DNA of 64,000 nt from Sinorhizobium chiapasense (GCF_036488675.1 NZ_CP133148.1:4151001-4215000), one strand, 5' to 3'. Numbered from the stretch's first letter, positions 44,837 through 54,877 are shown. The notes: a model not told the origin generated them from the letters alone. Numbers and translations: made by a program.

Positions 44837-45124
44837 AATTGTCTCTCCACTGGCGCCTGAGGCGCGGGGATTGGAGAGAACGTCCAGCGGACCGGATGGG
44901 CCGGTATCGCGGATCAACCGATGGCCCGTCATGGGGCAGGATTGCAGGATGCTTCGGCCCTGCTTGCCGGATGCTGCCACGCAAGCAGCGCGGCAAAGCG
45001 GTAACGAGCCGGTTCTTTTTGAAGCCTCCCGTTGTCTTGCCCGTGATGCGCCACCACCAAGCGGCATTCAGACCATCCGCGCTGCAACAGCCGCGGATGG
45101 TCTCCCGCACACGAAGGACAGAAC
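44837..45124 (+). promoter_or_regulatory. pnp upstream region with a strong leader hairpin
   Basis: About 290 bases without a gene. A perfect 11-pair hairpin GACCATCCGCG (45071-45081) with CGCGGATGGTC (45092-45102) and a 10-base loop sits 22 bases before the pnp ATG, followed by GAAGGA. In E. coli a leader stem of pnp is cut by RNase III and degraded by PNPase, giving autoregulation; a similar use here is inferred. No clear promoter was identified. Confidence 0.6.
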
Positions 45125-47278
45125 ATGTTCGAGACCCACAAGGTAGAAATCGAATGGGCAGGGCGTCCGCTCAAGCTCGAGACCGGCAAGATCGCGCGTC
45201 AGGCTGACGGTGCTGTTCTCGCCACCTACGGCGAAACGGTGGTGCTCGCCACCGTCGTTTCGGCCAAGGCACCGAAGCCGGGCCAGGACTTCTTCCCGCT
45301 CACCGTCAACTACCAGGAAAAGACCTACGCTGCCGGCAAGATCCCCGGCGGTTATTTCAAGCGTGAAGGCCGCCCGAGCGAAAACGAGACGCTCGTTTCC
45401 CGCCTGATCGACCGTCCGATCCGCCCGCTCTTCCCGGAAGGCTACAAGAACGACACCCAGGTGATCGTCACGGTCATGCAGCATGACCTGGAAAACAATC
45501 CGGACGTTCTCTCGATGGTTGCGGCGTCGGCCGCGCTCACCCTTTCGGGCATCCCCTTCATGGGCCCGATCGGCGGCGCCCGCGTCGGCTACATCAACGG
45601 CCAGTATGTGCTCAACCCGCACCTCGACGAGATGGACGAATCCTCGCTTGATCTCGTCGTCGCCGGCACCCAGGAAGCCGTGCTGATGGTCGAGTCGGAA
45701 GCCAAGGAACTGCCGGAAGACATCATGCTCGGCGCTGTCGTCTTCGGCCAGAAGGGCTTCCAGCCGGTGATCGACGCGATCATCAAGCTCGCCGAGGTCG
45801 CAGCCAAGGAGCCGCGCGAGTTCGAACCGGAAGATCATTCCGCGCTCGAAAACGCCATGCTTTCGATTGCCGAAGACGAACTGCGCAATGCCTACAAGAT
45901 CACCGAGAAGGCTGCCCGCTACGCCGCCGTCGACGCCGTCAAGGCCAAGGTGAAGGAACATTTCCTGCCTGAAGGCATCGAGAATCCCGCACATACGGCG
46001 GAAGAGATCGCTGCCGTCTTCAAGCATCTGCAGGCCAAGATTGTTCGCTGGAACATCCTCGACACCCAGAGCCGCATTGACGGCCGCGACCTCGTCACGG
46101 TCCGCCCGATCGTCGCCGAGGTCGGCCTCCTGCCGCGCACCCACGGTTCCTCGCTCTTCACCCGCGGCGAGACGCAGGCGATCGTCGTTGCCACGCTCGG
46201 CACCGGCGAAGATGAGCAGTATGTCGATTCCTTGACCGGCATGTACAAGGAAAACTTCATGCTGCACTACAACTTCCCGCCCTTCTCGGTCGGTGAAACG
46301 GGCCGCATGGGTTCTCCGGGTCGTCGTGAAATCGGTCACGGCAAGCTCGCCTGGCGCGCCATCCACCCGATGCTGCCGACGGCGGAGCAATTCCCCTACA
46401 CGCTGCGCGTCGTTTCCGAAATCACCGAGTCCAACGGCTCCTCCTCGATGGCCACCGTCTGCGGCACGTCGCTGGCGCTGATGGACGCAGGCGTCCCGCT
46501 TGCAAAGCCCGTCGCCGGTATCGCCATGGGCCTCATCAAGGAAGGCGACCGCTTCGCCGTTCTCTCCGACATTCTCGGTGACGAAGATCATCTCGGCGAC
46601 ATGGACTTCAAGGTTGCGGGCACGGAAGCCGGCATCACCTCGCTGCAGATGGACATCAAGATCGAGGGCATCACCGAAGAGATCATGGGTGTTGCACTCA
46701 ACCAGGCCAAGGGCGGCCGCATGCACATTCTCGGCGAAATGGCCAAGGCCATCTCCGAGAGCCGCGGCCAGCTCGGCGAATTCGCACCGCGCATCGAAGT
46801 GATGAACATCCCGGTCGACAAGATCCGCGAAGTCATCGGTTCGGGCGGCAAGGTCATCCGCGAGATCGTCGAAAAGACCGGCGCCAAGATCAACATCGAA
46901 GACGACGGTACGGTCAAGATTGCATCCTCCTCCGCCAAGGAGATCGAAGCGGCCCGCAAGTGGATCCATTCGATCGTTGCCGAGCCGGAAGTCGGCCAGA
47001 TCTACGAAGGCACGGTCGTCAAGACCGCCGATTTCGGCGCCTTCGTCAACTTCTTCGGCGCCCGCGACGGCCTCGTCCACATCTCGCAACTCGCGTCCGA
47101 ACGCGTCGCCAAGACGACCGATGTCGTCAAGGAAGGCGACAAGGTCTGGGTCAAGCTGATGGGCTTCGACGAGCGCGGCAAGGTTCGCCTCTCCATGAAG
47201 GTCGTCGATCAGGCAACCGGCAAGGAGATCGTCGCCGAGAAGGCCGAGAAGAAGGACGGCGGCGAAGCGGCCGAATAA
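45125..47278 (+). CDS. pnp: Polyribonucleotide nucleotidyltransferase (PNPase)
   Basis: 717 residues. Two RNase PH-like cores flank an all-helical domain: [20 protein letters not shown] and RPIRPLFP in the first, [18 protein letters not shown] and [15 protein letters not shown] in the second. C-terminal KH ([20 protein letters not shown]) and S1 ([20 protein letters not shown]) domains follow. It degrades RNA phosphorolytically from the 3' end and adds A-rich tails, usually with RNase E. GAAGGACAGAAC precedes the ATG. A hairpin in the leader may support autoregulation. Confidence 0.98.
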   Translation: MFETHKVEIEWAGRPLKLETGKIARQADGAVLATYGETVVLATVVSAKAPKPGQDFFPLTVNYQEKTYAAGKIPGGYFKREGRPSENETLVSRLIDRPIRPLFPEGYKNDTQVIVTVMQHDLENNPDVLSMVAASAALTLSGIPFMGPIGGARVGYINGQYVLNPHLDEMDESSLDLVVAGTQEAVLMVESEAKELPEDIMLGAVVFGQKGFQPVIDAIIKLAEVAAKEPREFEPEDHSALENAMLSIAEDELRNAYKITEKAARYAAVDAVKAKVKEHFLPEGIENPAHTAEEIAAVFKHLQAKIVRWNILDTQSRIDGRDLVTVRPIVAEVGLLPRTHGSSLFTRGETQAIVVATLGTGEDEQYVDSLTGMYKENFMLHYNFPPFSVGETGRMGSPGRREIGHGKLAWRAIHPMLPTAEQFPYTLRVVSEITESNGSSSMATVCGTSLALMDAGVPLAKPVAGIAMGLIKEGDRFAVLSDILGDEDHLGDMDFKVAGTEAGITSLQMDIKIEGITEEIMGVALNQAKGGRMHILGEMAKAISESRGQLGEFAPRIEVMNIPVDKIREVIGSGGKVIREIVEKTGAKINIEDDGTVKIASSSAKEIEAARKWIHSIVAEPEVGQIYEGTVVKTADFGAFVNFFGARDGLVHISQLASERVAKTTDVVKEGDKVWVKLMGFDERGKVRLSMKVVDQATGKEIVAEKAEKKDGGEAAE

Positions 47279-47300
47279 GCTAGCCCCGCAGAACGCATTC

Positions 47301-47338
47301 GGGGGTGCGGAGCGGATCGCTCCGCGCCCCCTTTCTTT
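47301..47338 (+). terminator. Intrinsic terminator after pnp
   Basis: GGGGGTGCGGAGCG (47301-47314) pairs with CGCTCCGCGCCCCC (47318-47331), 14 pairs including one G-U, three-base loop, followed by TTTCTTT. Confidence 0.93.
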
Positions 47339-47361
47339 AAGCAAAGAACGGATTCGACCCA

Positions 47362-48378
47362 ATGAGCCGCGACGCACTGAAAACCCTGTTCCACCCTTTC
47401 GAGACCGGCGTCATCGACCCTCCGGGAGAGGACGAACGCGTGCTCTTTCTCGGGGCGGAGGCGGGCTACAGGCGGCCGCAGGACTTTTCCGCCTCCATTG
47501 CCGCCGTGCAGCCTCTAAGGTCGCTCTATCGCGTGCTGGAAGCGGCACGCGCCGACGTCACGCCGGTTGCCGAGGGCGAAGGCTACGACGCCGCGCTGGT
47601 GCTCTGCGGCAAGCACAAGGGCGAAAACGAGGATCGGATCGCCGAGGCGCTCAAGCGCACCCGCGCCGGCGCACTGGTCGTGATTGCAGGCGGCAAGGAG
47701 GACGGGATCCAGCCGCTGCGCAAGAAGATCGGCAAATTCGGCTGGGACGGGGACTCGCTGCCGAAATACCATGGCGTGGCCTTCTGGTTCACCCGGCCCG
47801 AAGATGTGTCGCAGGCTGTGTCCGCGCTCGCCAAGGTGGCGGTGCGTGTCGATGGCCTGTTCGAGGCGTCACCGGGCATGTTCTCCCATGATCGGGTGGA
47901 TGCCGGTTCGGAGCTTCTTGCCTCCCGCCTGCCGAAAGATTTTGCCGGCCATGCGGCCGATTTCGGTGCCGGCTGGGGCTATCTCTCTGTGATGCTCGCC
48001 CATGCCTCGCCGGGGCTGAAGGGCATCGATCTCTTCGAGGCGGACTATGAGGCGCTGGAGGCCGCGCGCGTCAACATGATGGCGAACGCGCCCTCGACAC
48101 CTGCCCGCTTCTATTGGCACGATCTGACCAGCGAGGAGACCCGCGACAAATACGACCTGATCGTCATGAATCCGCCCTTTCACGAAGGGCATGCCGCAGA
48201 GCCGTCGCTTGGTGCCGCGATCATCAAATCCGCCGCCAAGGCTTTGAAGCATGGCGGTAGGCTGATGCTGGTCGCCAATCGCGGCCTGCCCTACGAGCAG
48301 GTTCTCGCGGAAGCCTTCAAGGAGAGCGGCGAGACCTGCCGCAACGCGCGCTTCAAGGTGCTTTGGGCGAAACGCTAG
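47362..48378 (+). CDS. RsmC/RlmG-like ribosomal RNA guanine methyltransferase
   Basis: 338 residues with two tandem methyltransferase-like domains, as in RsmC. The N-terminal one is degenerate (YDAALVLCGKHKGENEDRIAE). The C-terminal one has the SAM-binding ADFGAGWGYLSVML and the N6/N2-type catalytic motif VMNPPFHEG. Enzymes of this family make m2G in 16S or 23S rRNA (G1207 for RsmC). Which site is modified cannot be decided. It stands alone behind the pnp terminator. Confidence 0.88.
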   Translation: MSRDALKTLFHPFETGVIDPPGEDERVLFLGAEAGYRRPQDFSASIAAVQPLRSLYRVLEAARADVTPVAEGEGYDAALVLCGKHKGENEDRIAEALKRTRAGALVVIAGGKEDGIQPLRKKIGKFGWDGDSLPKYHGVAFWFTRPEDVSQAVSALAKVAVRVDGLFEASPGMFSHDRVDAGSELLASRLPKDFAGHAADFGAGWGYLSVMLAHASPGLKGIDLFEADYEALEAARVNMMANAPSTPARFYWHDLTSEETRDKYDLIVMNPPFHEGHAAEPSLGAAIIKSAAKALKHGGRLMLVANRGLPYEQVLAEAFKESGETCRNARFKVLWAKR

Positions 48379-48528
48379 AGCATCCCGCGAACACAGGCTC
48401 CGGAAGGCGCCGTTGCTTGCTCGCAACGGCCGTTTCCTGTTGCCAGCACGGACGATCAGGCACACCATGGTCGTGGTGGCTATGGCGACACGACAACGCG
48501 GTGCGTCTTTGCAGGAGAGGAGCAGGCT

Positions 48529-48765
48529 ATGGGATTTGGACCAGCTCGACCCCCTATGATGGAAGATGTCGAAGAGGTGATTGCCCGCGACATCAAGAGT
48601 GCCGAAGGGCATGGCGAGACGTCGGAAGTTCCCCTGCCGTTCCTCCGCAGCCTCTATCGTGTACCGCTTGTGCCGGGAAAGCTGCGGCACATGCGTGGCG
48701 CCATTGTTGGCCTCGCGCTGCTGGCCATTCTGTTCGGATTGATTTGGGCCTGGACGGCGGCCTGA
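48529..48765 (+). CDS. Small single-helix membrane protein, unknown function
   Basis: 78 residues with an excellent ribosome site (AGGAGAGGAG) ahead of the ATG. The N-terminal 55 residues are soluble (MMEDVEEVIARDIKSAEGHG), and one membrane helix near the C-terminus (AIVGLALLAILFGLIWAW) ends the protein, the layout of a tail-anchored protein. Not a family I recognise. It converges on fabI. Confidence 0.6.
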   Translation: MGFGPARPPMMEDVEEVIARDIKSAEGHGETSEVPLPFLRSLYRVPLVPGKLRHMRGAIVGLALLAILFGLIWAWTAA

Positions 48766-48796
48766 TCCGGGTTCCGAATAACCCGGATCGGCTGTC

Positions 48797-49603
48797 TTAC
48801 TCCACGTCGGCTGTGCGCAACGCCTCGAGCGTCGGCATGGAGGTGATGTTGTAGCCGGAATCCACGTAATGGATCTCGCCCGTGACGCCGCGCGAAAGGT
48901 CGGAAAGAAGGTACAGCGCGGAATTGCCGACATCGTCGATCGTCACCGTGCGGCGCAGCGGCGAGTTCTTCTGCTGCCAGGAAAGCATCGCGCGTGCGTC
49001 CGAGATGCCGGCGCCGGCGAGCGTGCGGATCGGCCCGGCGGAGATCGCGTTGACGCGGATGCCGCGCGTGCCGTAGTCGGCGGCGAGATAGCGTACCGAG
49101 GCTTCGAGCGCTGCCTTGGCGACACCCATCACATTGTAGTTCGGCATCACCCGCGTCGAGCCGCCATAGGTCAACGTCAGCATCGTGCCGCCTTCGCTCA
49201 TCAACTCTGCGGCGCGCTTGGCGATTTCGGTAAAGGAGAAGCAGGAGATGACCATTGTGCGGCTGAAATTGTCGCGCGTGGTGTCCGCGTAAAGCCCCTT
49301 AAGCTCGTTCTTGTCGGAAAAGCCGATGGCGTGAACGATGAAGTCGAGCCTTCCCCAGCGCTCCTTGAGCGCGGTGATCACGGCGTCGACCGAGGCGATG
49401 TCCTCGACGTCACAGGGCAGGAGGAAGTCGGAATTGACTTCGGCGGCGAGCGGCTTCACCCGCTTGCCGAGCGCTTCGCCCTGATAGGTGAAGGCAAGTT
49501 CGGCACCCTGGGCGGCGAGTGCCTTCGAGATTCCCCAGGCAATAGAATGGTTGTTGGCCACACCCATGATGAGGCCGCGCTTTCCGTTCATCAGTCCGTT
49601 CAT
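48797..49603 (-). CDS. fabI: Enoyl-[acyl-carrier-protein] reductase (NADH)
   Basis: 268 residues, SDR fold. The cofactor loop GVANNHSIAWGISKALAAQGAE is FabI-type, and the catalytic Tyr-x6-Lys is seen in NYNVMGVAK; FSDKNELKG and GPIRTLAGAGI also match. It performs the last reduction of each fatty acid elongation cycle. It starts 4 bases after fabB, so fabA-fabB-fabI is one operon for unsaturated fatty acid synthesis. The alternative start 49591 (second MNG) is also possible. Confidence 0.95.
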   Translation of the reverse strand: MNGLMNGKRGLIMGVANNHSIAWGISKALAAQGAELAFTYQGEALGKRVKPLAAEVNSDFLLPCDVEDIASVDAVITALKERWGRLDFIVHAIGFSDKNELKGLYADTTRDNFSRTMVISCFSFTEIAKRAAELMSEGGTMLTLTYGGSTRVMPNYNVMGVAKAALEASVRYLAADYGTRGIRVNAISAGPIRTLAGAGISDARAMLSWQQKNSPLRRTVTIDDVGNSALYLLSDLSRGVTGEIHYVDSGYNITSMPTLEALRTADVE

Positions 49604-49607
49604 TGTG

Positions 49608-50828
49608 TTATCCGTTGTAGCGCTGGAAGACGAGCGTGGCGTTGGTGCCGCCGAAGCCGAAGGAGTTCGAAAGAACCGTGTCGATCTTGGCGTTGTCGAT
49701 CCGCTTGCGGACGATCGGTACGCCCTCGAACTCGGGGTCGAGCTCGCTGATATGCGCGCTTTCGCCGATGAAGCCGCCCTGCATCATCAACAGGCCGTAG
49801 ATCGATTCCTGGACGCCGGCAGCACCCAGCGAATGGCCGGTGAGAGATTTGGTCGACTGGATATGCGGCATCTTTTCGCCGAAGACTTCGCGAATGGCGC
49901 CGATTTCCTTGGAGTCGCCGACTGGCGTCGAGGTTCCGTGGGTGTTGATGTAGTCGATATCGCCCTTCACGGTCGCGAGCGCCTGACGCATGCAGCGCAC
50001 GGCACCCTCGCCGGATGGGGCAACCATGTCGTAACCGTCGGAGGTTGCGCCATAGCCGATGATCTCGGCATAGATCTTGGCGCCGCGGGCCTTGGCATGC
50101 TCCAGTTCCTCGAGCACCAGAACCCCGGCGCCGCCGGCAATCACGAAGCCGTCGCGGTTGACGTCATAGGCCCGCGAGGCCGAGGAGGGCGTGTCGTTGA
50201 ACTTCGAGGACATGGCGCCCATGGCGTCGAAGAGGTTGGACATGGTCCAGTCGAGATCCTCGTGGCCGCCGGCGAACATCACGTCCTGCTTGCCCCACTG
50301 GATCATTTCCGCGGCATTGCCGATGCAATGCGCCGAGGTCGAGCAGGCGGACGAGATCGAGTAGTTGACGCCATGGATCTGGAACCAGGTCGCAAGGGTG
50401 GCCGAGGCCGTCGAGGACATCGCCTTCGGGACCGCGAAGGGACCGATGCGCTTGGGGCTCGTGTTCTTGCGGGTGACATCGGCAGCCTCGACGATGGTGC
50501 GGGTCGAAGGACCGCCCGAGCCCATGATGATGCCGGTGCGTTCGTTGGTGATGTCGCCGGCTTCGAGGCCCGAATCCGCGATTGCCTGCTTCATCGCCAC
50601 GTGGTTCCAGGCGCCGCCCTGCGACAGGAAGCGCATGGCGCGCCGGTCGACGAGTTCCGTCGGGTCGAGCGATGGCGCACCCCAGACCTGGCACTTGAAG
50701 CCGTTCTCGGCGAAATCCGGGGAAAACGTGATGCCTGATTTCGCATCGCGCAACGACGCCGTGACTTCCTCGGCATTGTTACCGATCGAGGAAACGATGC
50801 CGAGGCCCGTGACAACTACCCGTCTCAT
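49608..50828 (-). CDS. fabB: Beta-ketoacyl-ACP synthase I
   Basis: 406 residues from the ATG at 50828 ([10 protein letters not shown]); a longer frame to 51185 is shadow of fabA. The condensing-enzyme triad is intact: Cys in [12 protein letters not shown], His in [12 protein letters not shown] and His in [10 protein letters not shown]. FabB elongates the cis-3-decenoyl-ACP made by FabA and is required for unsaturated fatty acids. GAAAAGGTCATTACC precedes the start. 47 bases separate it from fabA. Confidence 0.96.
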   Translation of the reverse strand: MRRVVVTGLGIVSSIGNNAEEVTASLRDAKSGITFSPDFAENGFKCQVWGAPSLDPTELVDRRAMRFLSQGGAWNHVAMKQAIADSGLEAGDITNERTGIIMGSGGPSTRTIVEAADVTRKNTSPKRIGPFAVPKAMSSTASATLATWFQIHGVNYSISSACSTSAHCIGNAAEMIQWGKQDVMFAGGHEDLDWTMSNLFDAMGAMSSKFNDTPSSASRAYDVNRDGFVIAGGAGVLVLEELEHAKARGAKIYAEIIGYGATSDGYDMVAPSGEGAVRCMRQALATVKGDIDYINTHGTSTPVGDSKEIGAIREVFGEKMPHIQSTKSLTGHSLGAAGVQESIYGLLMMQGGFIGESAHISELDPEFEGVPIVRKRIDNAKIDTVLSNSFGFGGTNATLVFQRYNG

Positions 50829-50875
50829 GGTAATGACCTTTTCTTTACTTGAACCCGTCCTGGCCGTTTTGCGGC

Positions 50876-51391
50876 TCAGTCGGCCTTTTCCTGGAAAAGA
50901 CCGACCCTGAGGTCGCTGGCCTTGTAGATCACTTCGCCATCGGCCTTCATCCAGCCGTCGGCAATGCCGAGCACCAGGCGGCCGCGCATCACGCGCTTGA
51001 AGTCGATGCCGTATTCGACCAGCTTGGTCTTCGGCGTCACCATGCCTGTGAATTTCACCTCGCCGGTGGAGATCGCGCGGCCCTTGCCGGGCTCGCCGAG
51101 CCAGCCGAGGAAGAATCCGGTGAGCTGCCACATGGCGTCGAGGCCAAGGCAGCCGGGCATGACGGGGTCGCCCATGAAATGGCACGGGAAGAACCAGAGG
51201 TCCGGCGTGATGTCGAACTCGGCGCGGATGTAGCCCTTGTCATGCGGGCCTCCGGTTTCCGAGATGTCGGTGATGCGGTTGAACATCAGCATCGGCGGCA
51301 AGGGCAGCTGGGCATTGCCGGGGCCAAACATTTCACCTCGGCCGCAGGTCAGGATTTCCTCATAGCTGAAGCTGGATTGTCTGGTTGTCAT
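50876..51391 (-). CDS. fabA: 3-hydroxydecanoyl-ACP dehydratase/isomerase
   Basis: 171 residues, exact family length. The active-site histidine lies in [15 protein letters not shown] and the aspartate in GLDAMWQL. FabA dehydrates 3-hydroxydecanoyl-ACP and isomerises the double bond, committing the chain to unsaturated fatty acids. It is the first gene of the fabA-fabB-fabI operon and is divergent from irr. Confidence 0.96.
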   Translation of the reverse strand: MTTRQSSFSYEEILTCGRGEMFGPGNAQLPLPPMLMFNRITDISETGGPHDKGYIRAEFDITPDLWFFPCHFMGDPVMPGCLGLDAMWQLTGFFLGWLGEPGKGRAISTGEVKFTGMVTPKTKLVEYGIDFKRVMRGRLVLGIADGWMKADGEVIYKASDLRVGLFQEKAD

Positions 51392-51778
51392 GAATGGCTA
51401 TTTCCCCGAGTGACTGAGTGTTCTCCGACCTGCTTTAGAGCAAGTTCGGGCTGAATTGAAGCGTGGCGCTGCGCCAATGGCAATACTGCCCGCCGCAGTT
51501 TCCGCCTCGACGATATCCTATAAGGTAGTGCGGATGGCGGCGAAAACCCGCTTCACTTTTTCTCTCATGCGGCTCTTATTGGCGACATCGTCCCGCCGTC
51601 GCTTACAGTATGAATGTGGGCACGACCAGAGTTAAATGCCAGCCTTCCCCCGCTTTGGGCCGATTTTCAGGCGTTTGCACCCCTGGAAGCTCGGAATCTA
51701 TTGAAAGCGGCGGCGGCAGAAGTTATATCGCAAACGGATAATCTGTGAATTTTGGCCAGGATACCGAAACGGCTGCGT
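51392..51778. other. Divergent fabA-irr intergenic region
   Basis: 387 bases that must hold the promoters of fabA (leftward) and irr (rightward). I found no convincing consensus promoter, FadR-like or iron-box operator. A TTG at 51752 would extend Irr by nine residues. No other gene is seen. Confidence 0.4.
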
Positions 51779-52201
51779 ATGACGAAAGCACCACAAATGT
51801 GTTCGCAGGAGAGGCTGCGCAATTCGGGGTTGCGCCCGACACGCCAGCGTGTCGCGCTTGCGGATCTCATTTTCGCAAAGGGCGACCGTCATTTGACCGT
51901 CGAGGAACTGCACGAAGAGGCGGTCGAGGCCGGCGTTCCGGTCTCGCTCGCGACCGTCTACAACACGCTTCACCAGTTCACCGAAGCGGGCATGATCCGC
52001 GTGCTGGCGGTCGAGAGCGCCAAGACCTATTTCGACACCAATGTGTCCGATCATCATCACTTCTTCGTCGAAGGGCAGAACGAGGTGCTCGACATTCCGG
52101 TGAGCAATATCCAGATCGACAATCTTCCGGAGCCTCCGGAAGGCATGGAAATCTCCCATGTCGACGTCGTGGTCCGCCTGCGTCGCAAGTCCGACCGCTG
52201 A
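51779..52201 (+). CDS. irr: Iron response regulator Irr (Fur superfamily)
   Basis: 140 residues from the ATG at 51779; a TTG at 51752 is possible, and neither has a good ribosome site. The winged-helix DNA-binding part is LRPTRQRVALADLIF ... PVSLATVYNTLHQFTEAG. The haem-sensing histidine cluster HHH (residues 92-94) is present. The Bradyrhizobium-type N-terminal GCPWHD haem motif is absent, as in other Rhizobiaceae. Irr represses haem synthesis and iron-using genes and activates uptake when iron is scarce. Confidence 0.93.
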   Translation: MTKAPQMCSQERLRNSGLRPTRQRVALADLIFAKGDRHLTVEELHEEAVEAGVPVSLATVYNTLHQFTEAGMIRVLAVESAKTYFDTNVSDHHHFFVEGQNEVLDIPVSNIQIDNLPEPPEGMEISHVDVVVRLRRKSDR

Positions 52202-52260
52202 CCGGACGAACGGCGCCGCGTCCGTCGGACGCTGATGGCGCCTGATATTTTCGGGAACTG

Positions 52261-52896
52261 CTACATCACGTCGTTCGGGTCGCGGCCCGGGCCGGCCTTG
52301 TCGATCGGCAACGTCCAGCCATACCGCAACGCACCGCCGCGCACGGCAAAGGCCGCCAGCACGCCGAGTGCCGAGGTCACGGCCAACGGCATGCCGATAA
52401 CCGTAGCGGATACGAAGGCGCCGGCGCCGACAAGAGCCGCGGTGACGTAGATCTCCGGCCGCAGCAGCACGGAGGGTTCGCCGGCGAGCAGATCGCGCAG
52501 GATGCCGCCAAAGGTTGCCGTCAGCACGCCGGTCACGATCGCGACGACCGGCGAGCCTGTCGCCGCCAGGCCCTTCGCTGCACCCATGACGCAATAGGCC
52601 GAAAGGCCGATCGCATCGAGCCACATGAGCACCCGGTAGCGGGACTCGAAGCGGTGAGATGTGAGGAACACCAGAAGCCCGACCGAGGCACAGACGATCA
52701 GATAGGCAGGGTTCAACACCCAGAACACCGGTGTGGCGCCCAGGATCACGTCGCGCATCGTGCCGCCGCCGATGCCGGTGACCGAGGCCAGGAAGAGATA
52801 GCCGATGATGTCGAGTTGTTTGCGGGACGCTGAAAGCGCGCCGGTCGCGGCGAAGACGGCGACACCGGCATAGTCAAGAATCTCGAGGATCGGCAT
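52261..52896 (-). CDS. TRIC-like (UPF0126/YicG) membrane channel protein
   Basis: 211 residues from the ATG at 52896. Seven membrane helices in two inverted repeats, each with the glycine-rich kink of the family: VTGIGGGTMRDVILG and TATFGGILRDLLAGEPSVL. Bacterial members form trimers that conduct cations or possibly transport small molecules. It stands alone, ending just after irr on the opposite strand. Confidence 0.9.
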   Translation of the reverse strand: MPILEILDYAGVAVFAATGALSASRKQLDIIGYLFLASVTGIGGGTMRDVILGATPVFWVLNPAYLIVCASVGLLVFLTSHRFESRYRVLMWLDAIGLSAYCVMGAAKGLAATGSPVVAIVTGVLTATFGGILRDLLAGEPSVLLRPEIYVTAALVGAGAFVSATVIGMPLAVTSALGVLAAFAVRGGALRYGWTLPIDKAGPGRDPNDVM

Positions 52897-53026
52897 GGGT
52901 GCTCCGCGCTGGACTGCGTTGATCAAGGATCGACGCTATCCGCGATCATTAGCGTAACGCTGCGATTAAGTCAGCGGGCGGCTCTGTCATCCGGATATAA
53001 GCTACAGCTCGAAATCGAAGGCACTT

Positions 53027-53140
53027 GCCCCTCGCCCTGGCCCTCTCCCCGGAAATACGGGGAGGGGAGACTGAGAGGCCGCGGCTCGTCCCTTCGCCCC
53101 GCGTGCGGGGAGAAGGTGGCCGGCAGGCCGGATGAGGGGC
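53027..53140 (-). repeat. Dispersed GC-rich mosaic repeat, copy B
   Basis: GCCCCTCGCCCTGGCCCTCTCC at the left matches the right end of copy A (32771-32915) in reverse, and GGTGGCCGGCAGGCCGGATGA with GGGGC at the right matches copy A's left end. Inner palindrome CCCCGCGTGCGGGG lies near 53097. It is shorter than copy A in the middle. Confidence 0.8.
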
Positions 53141-53172
53141 GTCACCGGGACGCCGTATCGCGACAGGCAGAC

Positions 53173-53958
53173 TTAATGCGGCAAAAGCGCTTGCGTCCGG
53201 CCGAGCAGGTAATAGGCGAGCAGCCCGGTCCATTCCTTGGCGGCGGTGGTCGCCAGTTGCGCATTGAGCGAGGGCTGGGTGAAGTCGAAGCCAAGCCGCA
53301 CCTTGCCGTCCGTCCGATAATCCGTCGGCCAGGGCATCACGTCGATGCCGAACGAACGAAAGAGGCCGACCGAGCGCGGCATGTGGTAGGCAGAGGTGAC
53401 AAGCGCGCAGTGCTCCATTCGGTTCGCGCTTAGCAAGTCCTTGGTATTGCGCGCGTTCTCGAAGGTGGTGCGCGAATCTTCCTCGCGGACCAGTCGATCG
53501 GGGGCGATGTCGAACGCGTCGAAGAACGCCCGTGAGGCTTCCGCGTCGCCGGCATAGCCGCCGCTCAAGGAACCGTCCCCGCCCGACACGAGGATGCGTG
53601 CGGCAGGATAGGTCCTGGCGAGCCGAACGGTCTCGACGAAGCGCTCCGCCGCCTGGTTGAGTTCGATACCACCGCGCCCGGCAATCACCACGTTCTCGAA
53701 GGCGCCGCCAAGTACGATGATGCAGGAGAGCTCCGCCGGCGGCAAGGGGCGGGGAAACCGGTCCTCGAGGATTTGCAGGAAATAGGAGCCCGCTGTCGTG
53801 AACAGGGTCAGGGACAGCACCGCGAGGCCGAGCGAGCCGAAAATGCCGCCGATGCGTGCGCGGCCGCGCAGCGCCAGCAGAAAGCCGATGAGGACGCTGA
53901 AGAAGGCGAGGGAGAGCGGCTGGGCAAGGAGCCAGAAGATTTTCGAGACGAGAAACAT
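53173..53958 (-). CDS. DUF218 (YdcF-like) membrane protein
   Basis: 261 residues from the ATG at 53958; the frame beyond is not coding. Two membrane helices (about 10-55) are followed by a DUF218 domain: CIIVLGGAFENVV, AARILVSGGDGSLSGGY, EDSRTTFENARNTKDLL and ALVTSAYHMPRSVGLFRSFG. The family includes ElyC, linked to envelope polysaccharide metabolism in E. coli, and SanA-type proteins. The soluble domain is probably periplasmic. Exact role unknown. Confidence 0.87.
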   Translation of the reverse strand: MFLVSKIFWLLAQPLSLAFFSVLIGFLLALRGRARIGGIFGSLGLAVLSLTLFTTAGSYFLQILEDRFPRPLPPAELSCIIVLGGAFENVVIAGRGGIELNQAAERFVETVRLARTYPAARILVSGGDGSLSGGYAGDAEASRAFFDAFDIAPDRLVREEDSRTTFENARNTKDLLSANRMEHCALVTSAYHMPRSVGLFRSFGIDVMPWPTDYRTDGKVRLGFDFTQPSLNAQLATTAAKEWTGLLAYYLLGRTQALLPH

Positions 53959-54160
53959 GAGGTAACTGTTCTGGCGCCTGGTGGTTAATTTTTTGCAAAT
54001 TCCGGGCGTCTTCATGCCGGCAGCGAGGCCGTCGCAGTCGTCACCCGCTGAAGCTGCTGTCGTCACCTCGACATTCTGACGACGTTGCCGAGCAATGCAA
54101 CGCGCGCGCAAGAAATCCTCGCCGTTGTAAGCGTTCGTATCGCAAGTCATTGGAAAATTT

Positions 54161-54236
<76 letters not shown>

Positions 54237-54370
54237 ATCAGGGTCCGGCAGTGCCGGTTCCGGGAAGATCGCCGGGTGTTTGCCCGGCGAGTGGCGGCTT
54301 ATTACTTCTGCTTTTTGCAGATGGCAAGCCGAAAATTTAAAGCCGGTGCGATTTTATTTCTCTTCCGGGA

Positions 54371-54474
54371 AAACGCCCCGACCGCAGGGTGTCGTAACGG
54401 GCGGGGCGTCTTTCATGCGTGATTTGAAACGCTTAGCGTGATGAGAGGCGTGGGCGACGGGTTTTCCCGCCCAC
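54371..54474 (-). terminator. Two hairpins downstream of the FYDLN gene
   Basis: First after the gene (54488 stop): GTGGGCGGG-AAAA-CCCGTCGCCCAC at 54450-54474, no clear U-run. Second: ACGCCCCGCCCG with CGGTCGGGGCGT (54373-54409, one mismatch) followed on the minus strand by TTTTCCC, a likely intrinsic terminator. Confidence 0.65.
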
Positions 54475-54487
54475 TTCCTGCCGATAA

Positions 54488-54877
54488 TTAGACGTCTTCA
54501 TCCTCGTCGGAGACACCGATGAGGTCGCTCATATCGTCTTCGTCGTCTTCGTCGTCGGTCTCGAGGAAGGTGTCGTCGTCATCGCCGTCGATTTCGACAT
54601 CGTCGTCGCCGAGATCCGGCAGGTCGTCGCCGCCCGATGCCTCGTCGTCGGCATCCTCGAGCGAGACGAGTTCGACCTCCGTGTTCTCCGTATCGACTTC
54701 CGTTACGTCTTCCTCTTCCTCCTTCTCGAGCACCTTGGCGACGGAGCTCTCCTCGAAGAAGGACAGCGGATAGGACTTGCCCGTATAGGGGGAGACGATC
54801 GGATCACGGTTCAGATCGTAGAATTTGCGCCCCGTTTCCGGGTCGATGCGCTTTGTTCCAAGTTCCGGTTTTGCCAC
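54488..54877 (-). CDS. FYDLN-acid (TIGR02300) protein
   Basis: 129 residues from a GTG at 54877 with AAGAGGC upstream. The N-terminus AKPELGTKRIDPETGRKFYD with LNRDPIVSPYTGKSYP is the diagnostic FYDLN motif. The rest is extremely acidic, with runs of Asp and Glu (DDDVEIDGDDDDTF). The family is confined to alphaproteobacteria, and its function is unknown. No zinc cysteines remain in the head, although the motif resembles a degenerate zinc ribbon. It is divergent from aroA. Confidence 0.88.
   Translation of the reverse strand: MAKPELGTKRIDPETGRKFYDLNRDPIVSPYTGKSYPLSFFEESSVAKVLEKEEEEDVTEVDTENTEVELVSLEDADDEASGGDDLPDLGDDDVEIDGDDDDTFLETDDEDDEDDMSDLIGVSDEDEDV

Noticed and set aside
45068..47377. 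Long open frame on the minus strand opposite pnp
   Set aside because: Pure shadow of PNPase; runs across the pnp leader hairpin and terminator, and shows no family motif.
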